From: Cupriavidus pampae
Lineage (GTDB): Bacteria; Pseudomonadota; Gammaproteobacteria; Burkholderiales; Burkholderiaceae
Reading direction: 5' to 3'
Assembly: GCF_914271485.1 (NCBI RefSeq)
Contig: NZ_CAJZAG010000006.1
Span: 372,001-436,000 of the forward strand
DNA length: 64,000 nt
Position numbers and translations under genes: made by a program. This document shows, one piece after another, positions 1 to 11,817 of the stretch (its first letter is position 1; each line of letters opens with the position of its first letter). Below the pieces are notes generated by a model. It was not told the origin of the DNA, ran no database searches, and saw only the letters and a list, made by a program, of their open reading frames with translations.

Positions 1-664
1 CCTCGATCTCGAGCGGGATCGAGGGAAACAGGAACGGGATCGACGAGGACGCGAGCAGGTGATCGACACCGATGCGCGCTTCCACGGCCACGCGCTGGCT
101 CCGATGCCAGGGATGGATGCGTCGGTGCGATTGATAGAACGTGACATGGCGCCCGGTGGAGTACGAGAGCGCGGTCACAGCGAACGCGTGGAGCACACCG
201 GCATCGAGGCTCGCCTGCACGCGCTCGCTGTCGAACAATTCGCCGAGCATGCCGCCCAGCGGCGCGTTGTCGAACAGCGCGCGCGGGGCGCGCCGCGTGG
301 CCCAGCCGAAAGCGAGCGAAGACAGCCAGCGCGCACCGGATGCGCCTACGCGCAGCACGTCGGTCCGATAAACGTCGTCGGCGTGGATGCCATGCCAGAG
401 CGCGGCCAGGCTGTCGGCCGCGGCCTGGAAATCGGCGGCGCCGATCGCCAGGCCCGCACCGTTGACCGCACCGGCCGAGGTGCCCGCGATGATGCCGAAC
501 GGCAGCGGGCCACGTGCCATGCCATGCCGCGCGGCAATGCGCGCGATGCCGGCCAGCACGCCAGCCTGATACGCGGCGCGTGCGCCGCCGCCCATCATGA
601 TCAGCGCGGTCTGCTGGCGCCGAGGGGCGGGGTTCGAGGCGATGGGTGCAGACGGTGCGATCAC
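1..664 (-). CDS. Patatin-like phospholipase, 3' end outside the window
   Basis: Predicted serine lipid acyl hydrolase of the patatin family; 221 codons are visible and the C-terminus lies beyond position 1. The glycine-rich oxyanion motif GGGARAAYQAG is at residues 25-35 and the nucleophile elbow GTSAG places the catalytic Ser at 63. The catalytic Asp would be in the missing part. The start is inferred as GTG at 664, because it overlaps the phaM stop in a GTGA arrangement and the frame stays open from there; ATG at residue 23 would cut into the oxyanion loop. Translation is probably coupled to phaM, so a role at PHA granules or membranes is possible but not shown. Whether the substrate is phospholipid, acylglycerol or PHA cannot be decided. 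Confidence 0.85.
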   Translation of the reverse strand, partial: MIAPSAPIASNPAPRRQQTALIMMGGGARAAYQAGVLAGIARIAARHGMARGPLPFGIIAGTSAGAVNGAGLAIGAADFQAAADSLAALWHGIHADDVYRTDVLRVGASGARWLSSLAFGWATRRAPRALFDNAPLGGMLGELFDSERVQASLDAGVLHAFAVTALSYSTGRHVTFYQSHRRIHPWHRSQRVAVEARIGVDHLLASSSIPFLFPSIPLEIE

Positions 665-1560
665 GCGGATTTCTTCGCGGCAGCTTTCTTTGTCACCGCC
701 TTCTTTGCCACGGCCTTCTTTTTCGCTGCCGGCTTCGGCTTCGCAGCTTTCTTCGCTGCCGTCTTGCCGGCGGCCTTTTGCGCGGGCTTTGCGGCCGACT
801 TGCCGGGTGGCTTGCCTGACGATGCGGTCGTCTTCCGCGTTGTCGTCCCCGGCGCCGGCCGCGCCGGTTCCGCCGCGCTCACACCGCCCGGACTGCCGAA
901 CGGCGCCATGCTGGCCGCCGCAGCACCACTCGCGATCTGGTTGAACTGCTGTTGCAGCAGGTTCCACCACAGGGCCGCGTTCGGCGGCAGGGCCGCTTCC
1001 TCGCCCGCAGCCTCACCGTTGCCTGTGGTGTCGCCCGTCGTGGCATGACCCTCGGGCGCCGCGGCCTCCACCGGCGCATCGTCGGGCAGCGCCTCGGTGT
1101 TCTCGTCCGCGAACTCGTCTTCGTCTTCCACCTCGTCCCACGCGCCCGGCGGATCGTCGTCACTCGCTACGTCCGGCGCGCTTTCCGGCGCGCGCGTGGG
1201 CATCGTGAACGCATGATGATGCGGCGTGGCGCTCGGCGCGTTGGCCGCGCGCGCGACGTTCTCCATCGCGGTCTGCATCGCGTCGGGGGAGAGCGCCTTG
1301 CCGAACGTCTGCAACGCGACGAGCGTCGCGCGCTGGACCTCGAGCCCCTGGATGGTGGTGCGCAGCAGGCTCGCGTTGAGCTGCAGCCAGCCCTCGACGG
1401 CCTTGAGGTCGTGAATGCGCTTGTCGACGTCCTCGAGGTCCATCGGCGGCGTCATCGCCTGCATGCCCGGCATCATGCCGCCGGGCATGGCGCTGCTCGC
1501 GCCCCAGAGGTTGCGCAGGAACTCGAAGCCGTTGCTGAAATCGGGAATCTGTCCAAACAT
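661..1560 (-). CDS. phaM: PhaM-like PHA granule / nucleoid-tethering protein
   Basis: A 299-residue protein that starts MFGQIPDFSN, as in PhaM of Ralstonia eutropha, which activates PHA synthase PhaC1 and links PHA granules to the nucleoid. Residues about 1-110 form the phasin-like helical part. An acidic Asp/Glu-rich linker follows (about 120-170). The last 60 residues are Lys/Ala/Pro repeats of the AAKKA type, resembling histone H1 tails and suited to DNA binding. ATG 1560 is preferred over ATG 1566 because GGGAG lies 9 nt before it and only 3 nt before the other. Downstream the patatin gene overlaps it by 4 nt. The name is by recognition of the N-terminus and architecture. Confidence 0.85.
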   Translation of the reverse strand: MFGQIPDFSNGFEFLRNLWGASSAMPGGMMPGMQAMTPPMDLEDVDKRIHDLKAVEGWLQLNASLLRTTIQGLEVQRATLVALQTFGKALSPDAMQTAMENVARAANAPSATPHHHAFTMPTRAPESAPDVASDDDPPGAWDEVEDEDEFADENTEALPDDAPVEAAAPEGHATTGDTTGNGEAAGEEAALPPNAALWWNLLQQQFNQIASGAAAASMAPFGSPGGVSAAEPARPAPGTTTRKTTASSGKPPGKSAAKPAQKAAGKTAAKKAAKPKPAAKKKAVAKKAVTKKAAAKKSA

Positions 1561-1618
1561 GGTCATGCACTCCCCTAGATCGGATGGAAGACCGGCGGAT
1601 GAAAGACCGGCAGATTGA

Positions 1619-2479
1619 TTAGCCGAACTCCGGCGGACGCTTCTGGCGCAGACTCGCCACGCCTTCGTGCACGTCGGGCCCGGAGAAACCCATGAATTCG
1701 AGCGCCAGCGAGGTATCGAACGCGGGACCGGCCATGCGCAACCAGTTGTTGAGCGCGTACTTGGTCCAGCGAATCGCGGTTTGCGAGCCCGCCGCCAGCC
1801 GTTCCGCCACTTCAAAGGCTTTCGCGACCAGCGCCTGCTCGTCCACCGCCAGCGATACCAGGCCGATCCGCTCGGCTTCCTCGCCGCTGACCGACTCGCA
1901 CAGCATCAGATAGTACTTGGCCTTGGCCATTCCGCACAGCAGCGGCCAGACGATGGCGGCATGATCGCCCGCCGCCACGCCGAGCCGCGTGTGCCCATCG
2001 ACGATGCGCGCGCCGCGCGCGGCGATCGAGATGTCGGCCAGCAGCCCCGCCACTAGCCCGGCGCCCACGGCAGGGCCATGCATTGCAGACACCACGGGCT
2101 TGTCGCAATTGATGAGGTTGTAGACGAGGTCGCGCGCTTCCTGCCACACGCGGGTGCGCGTGGCGAAATCATTGGCCATCGCCTCGACCAGCGCCAGGTC
2201 GCCGCCCGCGGAGAAGCCCTTGCCCTCGCCGCGGATCAGCGCCACACGGATGTCGGGGTCGGCCGAGACATCGCGCCAGATCTCGGCCAGTTCGCGATGC
2301 ATGTCGGCATCGGCGGTGGCGAGCTTGCCATTGGCCGACTGCCCGGCGCCCATCACGATCTCGAGGATCGATCCATGCCGCCGCAGCGTCAGCGCGCGGT
2401 AGCGCTCGAAACGCGGTGAGAGGGGATGTGAGGGCTGTGAGGGCTGTGACGGTTGTGAGGTCTGCGGTGCTGCGTCCAT
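1619..2479 (-). CDS. Enoyl-CoA hydratase/isomerase family protein
   Basis: A crotonase-fold protein of 286 residues that probably hydrates or isomerises an acyl-CoA thioester in the cytoplasm. The CoA-binding oxyanion segments are visible as [10 protein letters not shown] and [11 protein letters not shown], about 50 residues apart. The position of the first catalytic Glu is occupied by residues of the GAGLVAG segment, so specificity is unclear. The first 25 residues are an unusual Ser/Gln/Pro repeat encoded by a 9-bp tandem repeat (2427-2462), outside the conserved fold; the true start could lie after it. It follows the fumarylacetoacetate hydrolase gene by 74 bp on the same strand and may be co-transcribed with it. 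Confidence 0.85.
   Translation of the reverse strand: MDAAPQTSQPSQPSQPSHPLSPRFERYRALTLRRHGSILEIVMGAGQSANGKLATADADMHRELAEIWRDVSADPDIRVALIRGEGKGFSAGGDLALVEAMANDFATRTRVWQEARDLVYNLINCDKPVVSAMHGPAVGAGLVAGLLADISIAARGARIVDGHTRLGVAAGDHAAIVWPLLCGMAKAKYYLMLCESVSGEEAERIGLVSLAVDEQALVAKAFEVAERLAAGSQTAIRWTKYALNNWLRMAGPAFDTSLALEFMGFSGPDVHEGVASLRQKRPPEFG
2427..2462. repeat. Four 9-bp tandem repeats inside the hydratase N-terminus
   Basis: Units tgtgagggc, tgtgagggc, tgtgacggt and tgtgaggtc lie head to tail. Read on the minus strand they encode the Ser-Gln-Pro repeats near the N-terminus of the hydratase. Unit length is a multiple of three, so copy-number change would not break the frame. Confidence 0.85.
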
Positions 2480-2553
2480 CGTTGTCTCCGGTGTTGTTAT
2501 CGTGGGCTCCTGTCCTGCCGGAGCCGGTTACACGCGCGATGGTCGGTGTCCTG

Positions 2554-3534
2554 CTAGCGTTGCGACACCGCCTGGTCGATTGCGCCAAAGATCGACTGGC
2601 CCTGCGCGTCGAACATCTCGATGCGCACGGCGTCGCCGAACTTCATGAAGGCCGTCACGGGCTTGCCGCCCTCGATGGTCTCGATCATGCGCTGCTCGGC
2701 GATGCAGGCGTAGCCCTTGCTGCGATCGACGTTGGAGATCGTGCCTGAACCGACGATCGAGCCCGCGCGCACATTGCGCGTCTTGCAGATATGCGCGATC
2801 AGCTGGCCGAAGTCGAACACCATGTCGGTGCCGCACTCGGGCGCGCCCACCTTCTTGCTGTTCCAGTGCACGATCATCGGCCGATGCACCTTGCGCTCGC
2901 GCCACGCCTCGCCGAGCTCGTCGGGCGTGATCGCCACCGGCGAGAACGCGGTGGCCGGCTTGCTCTGGAAGAAGCCGAAGCCCTTGCCGAGTTCGGCCGG
3001 AATCAGGTTTCGCAGCGACACGTCGTTGGCGAGCATCACGAGGCGGATGGCGTCGGCCGCCTGCTCGGGCGTCGCGCCCAGGCGGACGTCGCCGGTGATC
3101 ACGGCCACTTCGGCCTCGAAGTCGATGCCCCACGCTTCGTTCGGGCACACGATGTCGTCCTGCGCGCCAATGAAGTCGTCGGAGCCGCCCTGGTACATCA
3201 GCGGATCGGTCCAGAATTCGGGCGGCATCTCGGCCCCGCGCGCGCGGCGCACGAGTTCGACGTGGTTCACGTAGGCCGAACCGTCGGCCCATTGATACGC
3301 GCGCGGTAGCGGCGCCATGCAATCCTTGGGCGCGAACGGAAACGGATGGCGCGCACGGCCCGCGTTGAGCGCTTCGTAGAGGTCCTGCAACTGCGGCGAG
3401 TAGAAAGTCCAGTCGTCGAGCGCGGTCTGCAGCGTGCTGGCGATGTTGGTAGCGAAATGCGCGGTCTTGAGGTCGCGGGACACCACCACGAGCTGGCCGT
3501 CGCGCGAGCCGTCCTTGAGAGTTGCAAGTTTCAT
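2554..3534 (-). CDS. Fumarylacetoacetate hydrolase family protein
   Basis: A 326-residue member of the FAH superfamily, which cleaves C-C bonds in beta-diketo acids or handles related catabolic intermediates with a bound divalent metal. The fold is recognisable from the metal-binding segment GIDFEAEVAVITGD and the C-terminal GSGTISN loop, and the length fits two-domain FAH proteins rather than short MhpD-type ones. ATG 3534 gives the start MKLATLKDGSRDGQL typical of the family; an upstream extension to 3606 is not needed. It is transcribed away from the IclR regulator at 3639, which suggests control by it. The aromatic substrate is unknown. Confidence 0.9.
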   Translation of the reverse strand: MKLATLKDGSRDGQLVVVSRDLKTAHFATNIASTLQTALDDWTFYSPQLQDLYEALNAGRARHPFPFAPKDCMAPLPRAYQWADGSAYVNHVELVRRARGAEMPPEFWTDPLMYQGGSDDFIGAQDDIVCPNEAWGIDFEAEVAVITGDVRLGATPEQAADAIRLVMLANDVSLRNLIPAELGKGFGFFQSKPATAFSPVAITPDELGEAWRERKVHRPMIVHWNSKKVGAPECGTDMVFDFGQLIAHICKTRNVRAGSIVGSGTISNVDRSKGYACIAEQRMIETIEGGKPVTAFMKFGDAVRIEMFDAQGQSIFGAIDQAVSQR

Positions 3535-3638
3535 GCGATTGTCGAAGCCATTGCGGGATGGGCGGTAGTGTAACGGAGCGCCCGGGTAGAATCCTTCACT
3601 CCTCAACGTCCACGCCAGTCACCACACCGCATAGCGCC

Positions 3639-4487
3639 ATGACCGAACCGGAAGATGACGAATCGAAAGCGCGCGCCGGCATCCAGTCCATCGAGGTCGG
3701 ATTCCGGCTGTTGCAGGCGCTGGCCGCATCGCCGCGCGCGATGATGCTGCGCGACCTTGCCGCGGCCGCCGAGATGCCACCGGCCAAGGCGCATCGCTAC
3801 CTCGTCAGTTTTCAGCGACTCGGTGTGGTCACGCAGGATGTCGCGAGCGGCCGCTATGACCTCGGCCCGTTCGCATTGCAACTCGGACTGGCCGGGCTCA
3901 ACCGGCTCGATCCGGTGCGCAAGGCGCGGCCCGTGTTGTCGCAGTTGCGCGACGAGATCGATCAGACCGCGGGCATCGCGGTGTGGGGCAACCATGGGCC
4001 GACCATCGTCCATTGGGAAGAATCCAGCCATCCGGTCACCGTCAGCCTGCGTCTGGGCGATGTGATGCCGATGCTCAATTCGGCCACCGGACGGCTCTTC
4101 GGCGCGTATCTGCCGCGCCGGCAGACATTGCCCACGATCGAACGCGAACTGGCGCTGCGTACCGCCGCAGCCCCGCCCGCCTCGGCCCGCGCGGCGGTGC
4201 AGCTGGCCCTGCAGGAATACGACGTGGTCTGCGCGGACGTGCGCGCGCAGGGCGCCGCGCGCACGCGCGGTGGCGTGCTGCCGGGCATCAACGCGATCTC
4301 CGTGCCGGTGTTCGATGCCAGCGGCCATGTGGCGCTCGCGCTGATCGTGCTCGGCGCCGAAAGCGTATTCGATGCAGAATGGGGCAGCGCGATCGATCGC
4401 CGCGTGCGTGACATCGCCCGACAGATTTCATCGGAACTTGGCTATCTTGGCGGCACCCCACCGGCCGCAGCGGCCGGCCTCTCCTGA
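3639..4487 (+). CDS. IclR family transcriptional regulator
   Basis: A 282-residue regulator with an N-terminal winged helix-turn-helix (about residues 14-75, containing QSIEVGFRLLQALA and MPPAKAHRYLVSFQRLG) and a C-terminal effector-binding GAF-like domain (about 85-265). ATG 3639 is preferred over 3522 because the extra upstream residues run through the divergent intergenic region and resemble nothing in the family. It is divergent from the FAH / hydratase genes with 104 bp between the starts, the usual layout for a local catabolic regulator, so those genes are its likely target. Its effector is unknown. Confidence 0.9.
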   Translation: MTEPEDDESKARAGIQSIEVGFRLLQALAASPRAMMLRDLAAAAEMPPAKAHRYLVSFQRLGVVTQDVASGRYDLGPFALQLGLAGLNRLDPVRKARPVLSQLRDEIDQTAGIAVWGNHGPTIVHWEESSHPVTVSLRLGDVMPMLNSATGRLFGAYLPRRQTLPTIERELALRTAAAPPASARAAVQLALQEYDVVCADVRAQGAARTRGGVLPGINAISVPVFDASGHVALALIVLGAESVFDAEWGSAIDRRVRDIARQISSELGYLGGTPPAAAAGLS

Positions 4488-5571
4488 TATTCGTGCGCGC
4501 CGGCGTTGGCGCTGGGGCGGCGTTGCCGCTCTCGTACTGGGCATGCATGCGCTGGTGCTGCTGGGACTCATGCGCATGCCGCAGCCGCGCCTGCCGGACC
4601 TCCCCGACGCGCCCTCGTTGCAGGCCATTCTGCTACCGCCGCCGCCACCGCCCGTCGTGGCCAGACCGGTGCCGCCGGTTCCTTCGATAGCGCGGCCCCG
4701 CGCGCCAGCTCCCGCACCTGCCGCCGCCCCAACGCCCCCAACGCCCCCCCCGCCGCCAACGGCCCCGGTCGAATCGCCGCCGGCCGCCGCACCGCCGCTG
4801 GCCACCGCGCCGACCGGCGAGATGGCCACCGTCACCGGCAGTGGCACCGATGGCAACGCCTCAGGGGCGGCTGCCACCGGATCATCGACCGGTACGCCGA
4901 GCGCCGCGGCGGAGCCACCGGCGCCAGCCTATGTGGCACCGCCTTCGGCGACCCTCGATTACGCGAGCTTCGTCAACGGCGTACAAAACCCCGATGGCCG
5001 GATCCGCTGGGAGCAGGATGGCGCCCACTATCGGCTGGCTGTGGAAACGCGCGTGCTGTGGTTTCGCTTCGCGTTCCAGAGTACAGGCGCACTGAATGAA
5101 CGGGGACTGGCCCCGGAACGGTACGAAGAAAACTGGCGCGGCAAGGTGCGCGCCGCGCGTATCGACCGCGCGGCCGGTGTGGTGGCGTTCGAATCGCGCG
5201 GCAATCAGGTGCCGCTGCCGCCCGACTTGCAGGATCGCTTCAGCGTGTTCCTGCAGATCGTCGGGTGGGTGCGCGGCGATCCCGCGCGCTATGCCACGCC
5301 CGGTGTGACCGAAACCTTTCATCTGGCGGACACCAGCGACGTGGAGGCCATTCAGGTGCAATACGTCGGTGAAGACGATATCGACGTCGGCAATGGCCAG
5401 TTCATCACGCGCGCCAAACATTTCGTGCGCCTGCCACGCCGCGCCGATGACAAGCGACGCGTGGAAATCTGGCTCGCCCCCTCCCTTGGCTGGATGCCCG
5501 CGAGACTGCGGCAGACCGAGCCAGATGGCACACAAATCGATCTGGTCTATCGTGGAGGAACGGGGCGCTGA
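4372..5571 (+). CDS. DUF3108 protein with N-terminal membrane anchor and Pro-rich linker
   Basis: Up to 399 residues. One transmembrane helix (about 49-67, GVAALVLGMHALVLLGL) is preceded by a basic stretch RARRRWRW. A long Pro/Ala linker (about 85-175) follows, then a C-terminal domain of about 210 residues that matches the DUF3108 type. The layout resembles TonB-like periplasm-spanning proteins, but I see no TonB C-terminal motif. The start is uncertain: ATG 4372 overlaps the IclR gene by 116 bp, and the real start may be an alternative codon near 4438-4450. The function of DUF3108 proteins is not established; envelope location is inferred. Confidence 0.8.
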   Translation: MQNGAARSIAACVTSPDRFHRNLAILAAPHRPQRPASPDIRARRRWRWGGVAALVLGMHALVLLGLMRMPQPRLPDLPDAPSLQAILLPPPPPPVVARPVPPVPSIARPRAPAPAPAAAPTPPTPPPPPTAPVESPPAAAPPLATAPTGEMATVTGSGTDGNASGAAATGSSTGTPSAAAEPPAPAYVAPPSATLDYASFVNGVQNPDGRIRWEQDGAHYRLAVETRVLWFRFAFQSTGALNERGLAPERYEENWRGKVRAARIDRAAGVVAFESRGNQVPLPPDLQDRFSVFLQIVGWVRGDPARYATPGVTETFHLADTSDVEAIQVQYVGEDDIDVGNGQFITRAKHFVRLPRRADDKRRVEIWLAPSLGWMPARLRQTEPDGTQIDLVYRGGTGR

Positions 5572-5580
5572 TTTCCTGTC

Positions 5581-5655
5581 AGCATTCCTCCGACACAAAA
5601 ATCGGCGGCCGATGATTGTTCATCGGGCCGCCATCGCCAACCATGAAGGAATGCT
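5581..5655. repeat. Nested inverted repeat between DUF3108 gene and hydrolase
   Basis: An outer 9-bp perfect pair (agcattcct at 5581-5589 and aggaatgct at 5647-5655) encloses an inner hairpin with arms ggcggccgatga (5604-5615) and tcatcgggccgcc (5620-5632, one extra G). Read on the minus strand the inner hairpin is followed by a short T run. It could be a terminator or a structured leader of the next gene. Confidence 0.7.
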
Positions 5656-5717
5656 GCGGGAAGTACGACCTTCTTTGCGGCCAGCAGGACCAGCCAGTAC
5701 CCCAAACCGGAGACTTT

Positions 5718-6560
5718 ATGAAGCCGTCGGCCAGCCCCTCACACATGCAGCATGTGCAGGTCGGCGATATCGCGTTGCAGGTGCGTGTCGATGGCACCGA
5801 GGGTCCGTGGGTTGTACTCATACACGCGTTGGGTGCCAATCTGTCGCTGTGGGACGACACGGCGCGGCACCTTGCATCACGCTATCGCGTACTGCGCATC
5901 GATCTGCGTGGGCACGGCGGCAGCGCGGCGCCGGTGGGCGCATACACGATGACGCGGCTAGCCGACGATGTGGTCGGCGCGATGGATGCGCTGGAGATCG
6001 CACAGGTGCACCTGTGTGGCGTCTCGGTGGGCGGCATGGTGGGCCAGACGTTCGCGATACGGCACCCCGAGCGGCTGTTGTCGCTGACGCTCGTCGATAC
6101 GATCAGTCATACCCCGATGTCGGCACATCCGATGTGGGCGAATCGCATTGGGCAGGTGGAAGCACATGGCATGGCCGGCGTGGCCGACGCCACGCTCGAG
6201 CGTTGGCTCACCGCGCCGTTTCGCAAGGCGCATCCGGACGAAGTGGCGCGCATCCGCGCGATGCTGGTGGACACGCCGGAGCAGGGATTCGTGGGGGTGG
6301 CCCAGGCCATCATGGCATTCGATCTGGTCAACGCACTGCCGCGCATCCACGTTCCCACGCTTGTGGTGGTCGGCGCGAATGACGAAGGTTCGCCGGTGTC
6401 GATGGCGGAATCGATCGCGGGGGCGATCCCGGCTGCGCGGTTAGTCGTGTTGCCAGACGCGGCCCACCTCGCTTTTATCGAACAACCGCAACGGTTTCAC
6501 GAAGCATTCGACGCGTTCCTGGGGCACGCGGCATGCGGTGGGCAGTGTGATATTCCGTAA
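5718..6560 (+). CDS. Alpha/beta hydrolase, 3-oxoadipate enol-lactonase-like
   Basis: A 280-residue alpha/beta hydrolase. The nucleophile elbow GVSVGG puts the catalytic Ser at 103. The acid is probably in VVVGANDEGSP and the His in DAAHLAFIEQP. The sequence pattern (VLIHALGANLSLWDD, then RGHGGS) is like PcaD, which opens the enol-lactone in the protocatechuate branch of the beta-ketoadipate pathway. No other pca gene is in the window, so this may be a general esterase of the PcaD type. ATG 5718 is chosen because GGAG lies 5 nt upstream; the ORF extends to 5616 but that part would encode the inverted-repeat region. Confidence 0.8.
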   Translation: MKPSASPSHMQHVQVGDIALQVRVDGTEGPWVVLIHALGANLSLWDDTARHLASRYRVLRIDLRGHGGSAAPVGAYTMTRLADDVVGAMDALEIAQVHLCGVSVGGMVGQTFAIRHPERLLSLTLVDTISHTPMSAHPMWANRIGQVEAHGMAGVADATLERWLTAPFRKAHPDEVARIRAMLVDTPEQGFVGVAQAIMAFDLVNALPRIHVPTLVVVGANDEGSPVSMAESIAGAIPAARLVVLPDAAHLAFIEQPQRFHEAFDAFLGHAACGGQCDIP

Positions 6561-6835
6561 CGCCGTTGGGCGTGTTGCAACACACTGATACGCAACGCTC
6601 AAGAAACTTGCGCGCACTGCCGATGCTCAAAGAGAGCAGAGAGGAAGAAAAGAGGGAAAACGAAGAGGTTGAAAGCGCCCCGCACTTGAATCACGGGCGA
6701 CTACCCTCAGCTTGGAGGTGAAATCGCGGCATTGCGCCGGGGTTGCATAGATGTCAGGTGTGATACCGACACCCGACCCGATAGCTTGCAACCATCGTTG
6801 CGATAGTCGCCAACCATATGCCAGGAGGTAGTGCG
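6561..6835. other. Intergenic region with purine-rich tract
   Basis: No gene is seen in these 275 bases. A strongly purine-biased stretch runs at about 6626-6675. Near the 3' end AGGAGGT (6823-6829) is a near-perfect ribosome binding site for the DUF3567 gene. I could not identify a clear promoter. Confidence 0.5.
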
Positions 6836-7093
6836 ATGCAAATGATCTACAACAGCGACAATTACTGCATTGTCGAGTTTGGAGCAGACGTCGAGCATGC
6901 GCCCCTTGCCTCGGGCGGCTTCGAGATCGTGGACAAGAACCTGAAACGCGAAATTTTCCTCGGTGGCCATATGGCCGAGACCTTCCGCGCGGACGTGAAA
7001 CGTCTGATTGAAAGCGAGCCTTCCGTGGAAGAGGTCGACGATTTTCTCGGCAAGTTCGATACCGTGATGAACAACCCGCTGGTGATGCACTGA
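6836..7093 (+). CDS. DUF3567 family protein
   Basis: A small acidic cytoplasmic protein of 85 residues, MQMIYNSDNYCIVEF at the start, matching the DUF3567 family found in Burkholderiales. It has no signal peptide or membrane segment. The start at ATG 6836 is fixed by the strong Shine-Dalgarno AGGAGGT 6 nt upstream; the ATG at 6818 lies before that site. It is a single-gene unit closed by the terminator at 7127. The unusually strong ribosome site suggests high expression. Function unknown. Confidence 0.9.
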   Translation: MQMIYNSDNYCIVEFGADVEHAPLASGGFEIVDKNLKREIFLGGHMAETFRADVKRLIESEPSVEEVDDFLGKFDTVMNNPLVMH

Positions 7094-7126
7094 CGAAGCT
7101 GCACGCGGGCCACGGTCTCCCTCAGC

Positions 7127-7156
7127 AAAACGCCCGCGGACGCGGGCGTTTTTTTA
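7127..7156 (+). terminator. Rho-independent terminator after DUF3567 gene
   Basis: Perfect stem aaaacgcccgcg / cgcgggcgtttt with a two-base loop, followed by a T run. It also lies just after the convergent rhodanese gene stop and may serve both strands. Confidence 0.9.
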
Positions 7157-7171
7157 TTCAGCGTTTTCCGT

Positions 7172-7564
7172 TCAGTACTGTTCCCACGGCAGCCCATCGT
7201 GCCGCCATCCATTGACGGTATTGCGATGCCGATCAGTATCAAGGTCGCCCTCGAATCCGTGCTGAACGTAATAGACCGTCGCGAAGCCAGCGCCTTCCAG
7301 CGCTCGCGCCGCAGCGCTGGAGCGGTTACCGCTGCGGCAGATCAGCATGACGGGCCGCGCCGAGACATGGCCCGCCAGTTTTTTGACGTTCTGCACGAAA
7401 TGCGGATTGACCTCCCAGTCGGGACCGTCGTTCCAGGGCACATTGTGGGCGCCCTTGGGATGGCCGACGAACAGGTACTCCATCTCGCTGCGGCAGTCGA
7501 TGAACAGGGCATCGGGCTCGCTATCGAGCAGTTGTCTGGCGTCGTTGGGAAGCAGCGTTTGCAT
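7172..7564 (-). CDS. Rhodanese-like sulfurtransferase
   Basis: A single-domain rhodanese of 130 residues. The active-site loop CRSGNRS gives the catalytic Cys at 76, and the N-terminal [12 protein letters not shown] is the usual CDC25/rhodanese start motif. It would carry a persulfide on Cys76 and move sulfur in the cytoplasm; there is no signal peptide. The start ATG 7564 begins the domain; the open frame continues upstream without another suitable codon and without a clear Shine-Dalgarno. It is divergent from metH (141 bp apart). A link with methionine metabolism is only positional. Confidence 0.9.
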   Translation of the reverse strand: MQTLLPNDARQLLDSEPDALFIDCRSEMEYLFVGHPKGAHNVPWNDGPDWEVNPHFVQNVKKLAGHVSARPVMLICRSGNRSSAAARALEGAGFATVYYVQHGFEGDLDTDRHRNTVNGWRHDGLPWEQY

Positions 7565-7704
7565 GCGGGAGAGCCGTATGGGGAGGCCGGGCGGCGAATA
7601 GGACTCCCAGTGTAGTGCCGAGGCCCCGCGGTCCGCAACCGCAAACCATTGACGCAACTGGTAAAATCGCGGTCTTGCCGCATCGAACCGAACCGAGCTC
7701 CGAT

Positions 7705-8781
7705 ATGAGTGCCGACACCCAAGCTGCCCGTCCCGACATCCGCCCCGACGCGCGCCCCTACACGCGTGGCGCAAACCTGCCACAACTGCTGCGCGAGCGC
7801 ATCCTGATTCTCGATGGCGCGATGGGGACGATGATCCAGCGCTACAAGCTGTCGGAAGCCGATTATCGCGGCACGCGCTTCGTGGACCATCACATCGACG
7901 TCAAGGGCAACAACGAACTGCTGCTGCTGACGCGTCCGCAGGTCATCAGCGAGATCCACGAACAGTACCTCGCGGCCGGTGCCGACCTCATCGAGACCAA
8001 CACGTTCGGTGCCACGCGCGTGGCGCAGGAAGACTACAAGATGGCGGACCTCGCGTACGAGATGAACGTGGAGGCCGCGCGCCTGGCGCGCGCCGCGTGC
8101 GACAAGTACTCGACGCCGGACAAGCCGCGCTTTGTCGCCGGTGCATTCGGTCCCACACCCAAGACCGCGAGCATTTCGCCCGACGTCAACGACCCGGGCG
8201 CGCGCAATGTCGACTTCGAGGAACTGCGGGCGTCGTACTACGAGCAGGGCAAGGCGCTGATCGAGGGCGGCGCGGATGTATTCCTGGTCGAGACCATCTT
8301 CGACACGCTCAATGCCAAGGCCGCGCTGTACGCGATCGACCAGCTGTTCGAGGATACCGGCGAGCGTCTGCCCGTGATGATCTCGGGCACCGTGACCGAC
8401 GCGTCGGGCCGCATTCTGTCCGGACAGACCGTGGAGGCGTTCTGGAACAGCCTGCGCCACGCGCGCCCGGTGACGTTCGGCCTGAACTGCGCGCTGGGTG
8501 CCACGCTGATGCGCCCGTACGTGGCCGAGCTGGCCAAGGTCTGCGACGTGCCCATCTCGTGCTACCCGAACGCGGGCCTGCCCAACCCGATGAGCGACAC
8601 CGGTTTCGACGAGACGCCAGAGGTCACGTCGTCGCTGGTCGAGGAGTTCGCGGCCTCGGGCCTCGTGAACCTCGTGGGCGGTTGCTGCGGCACTACGCCC
8701 GACCACATCGCGGCGATCGCGAAGCGCGTCGCCGGCAAGGCGCCGCGCGCGTGGCCCGGCCACTATCGCGACGCCGCCTGA
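7705..8781 (+). CDS. metH: Methionine synthase, homocysteine-binding module (split MetH, part 1)
   Basis: A 358-residue homocysteine S-methyltransferase domain, equal to the first module of cobalamin-dependent MetH. The zinc site is seen as Cys262 (FGLNCALG) and Cys327-Cys328 (GGCCGTTP). The substrate-binding start [11 protein letters not shown] is intact. It must act with the product of the next gene, which carries the folate, cobalamin and reactivation modules, to methylate homocysteine to methionine. It ends in a stop at 8781 and the second gene starts 87 bp later in another frame, so this is a stable split and not a simple frameshift. ATG 7705 is chosen by the family start. Confidence 0.93.
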   Translation: MSADTQAARPDIRPDARPYTRGANLPQLLRERILILDGAMGTMIQRYKLSEADYRGTRFVDHHIDVKGNNELLLLTRPQVISEIHEQYLAAGADLIETNTFGATRVAQEDYKMADLAYEMNVEAARLARAACDKYSTPDKPRFVAGAFGPTPKTASISPDVNDPGARNVDFEELRASYYEQGKALIEGGADVFLVETIFDTLNAKAALYAIDQLFEDTGERLPVMISGTVTDASGRILSGQTVEAFWNSLRHARPVTFGLNCALGATLMRPYVAELAKVCDVPISCYPNAGLPNPMSDTGFDETPEVTSSLVEEFAASGLVNLVGGCCGTTPDHIAAIAKRVAGKAPRAWPGHYRDAA

Positions 8782-8868
8782 TCAGATCGACGCCCCGGTC
8801 CGCATTGCCCCCGCGCATTGCCCCCCGCGCATCGCCCCAATAAACAGACCCATATCCGAGCCTTCGCC

Positions 8869-11616
<2,748 letters not shown>

Positions 11617-11817
11617 CGGCATGTCAGCGTCCGGTGTGCGCGGAAACGCGTATATCGGGCGCGCGCCGGTTTTCGGTTCACGGCTGCTTACAGGGCATTA
11701 CAAGTGCTCACAGACGGTGCGGGGCGGACTCCATAGACTGAGCCTCAGTTCATGTGACATCGCGTGAATGCCGCGGCGAATGTTTCGCCACGGTGCATCT
11801 GAAAGGAGTCTCTCCCA

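Noticed and set aside
7565..7704. Riboswitch (S-adenosylhomocysteine or cobalamin) upstream of metH
   Set aside because: I looked for the conserved cores of both and saw neither in this 140-bp gap.
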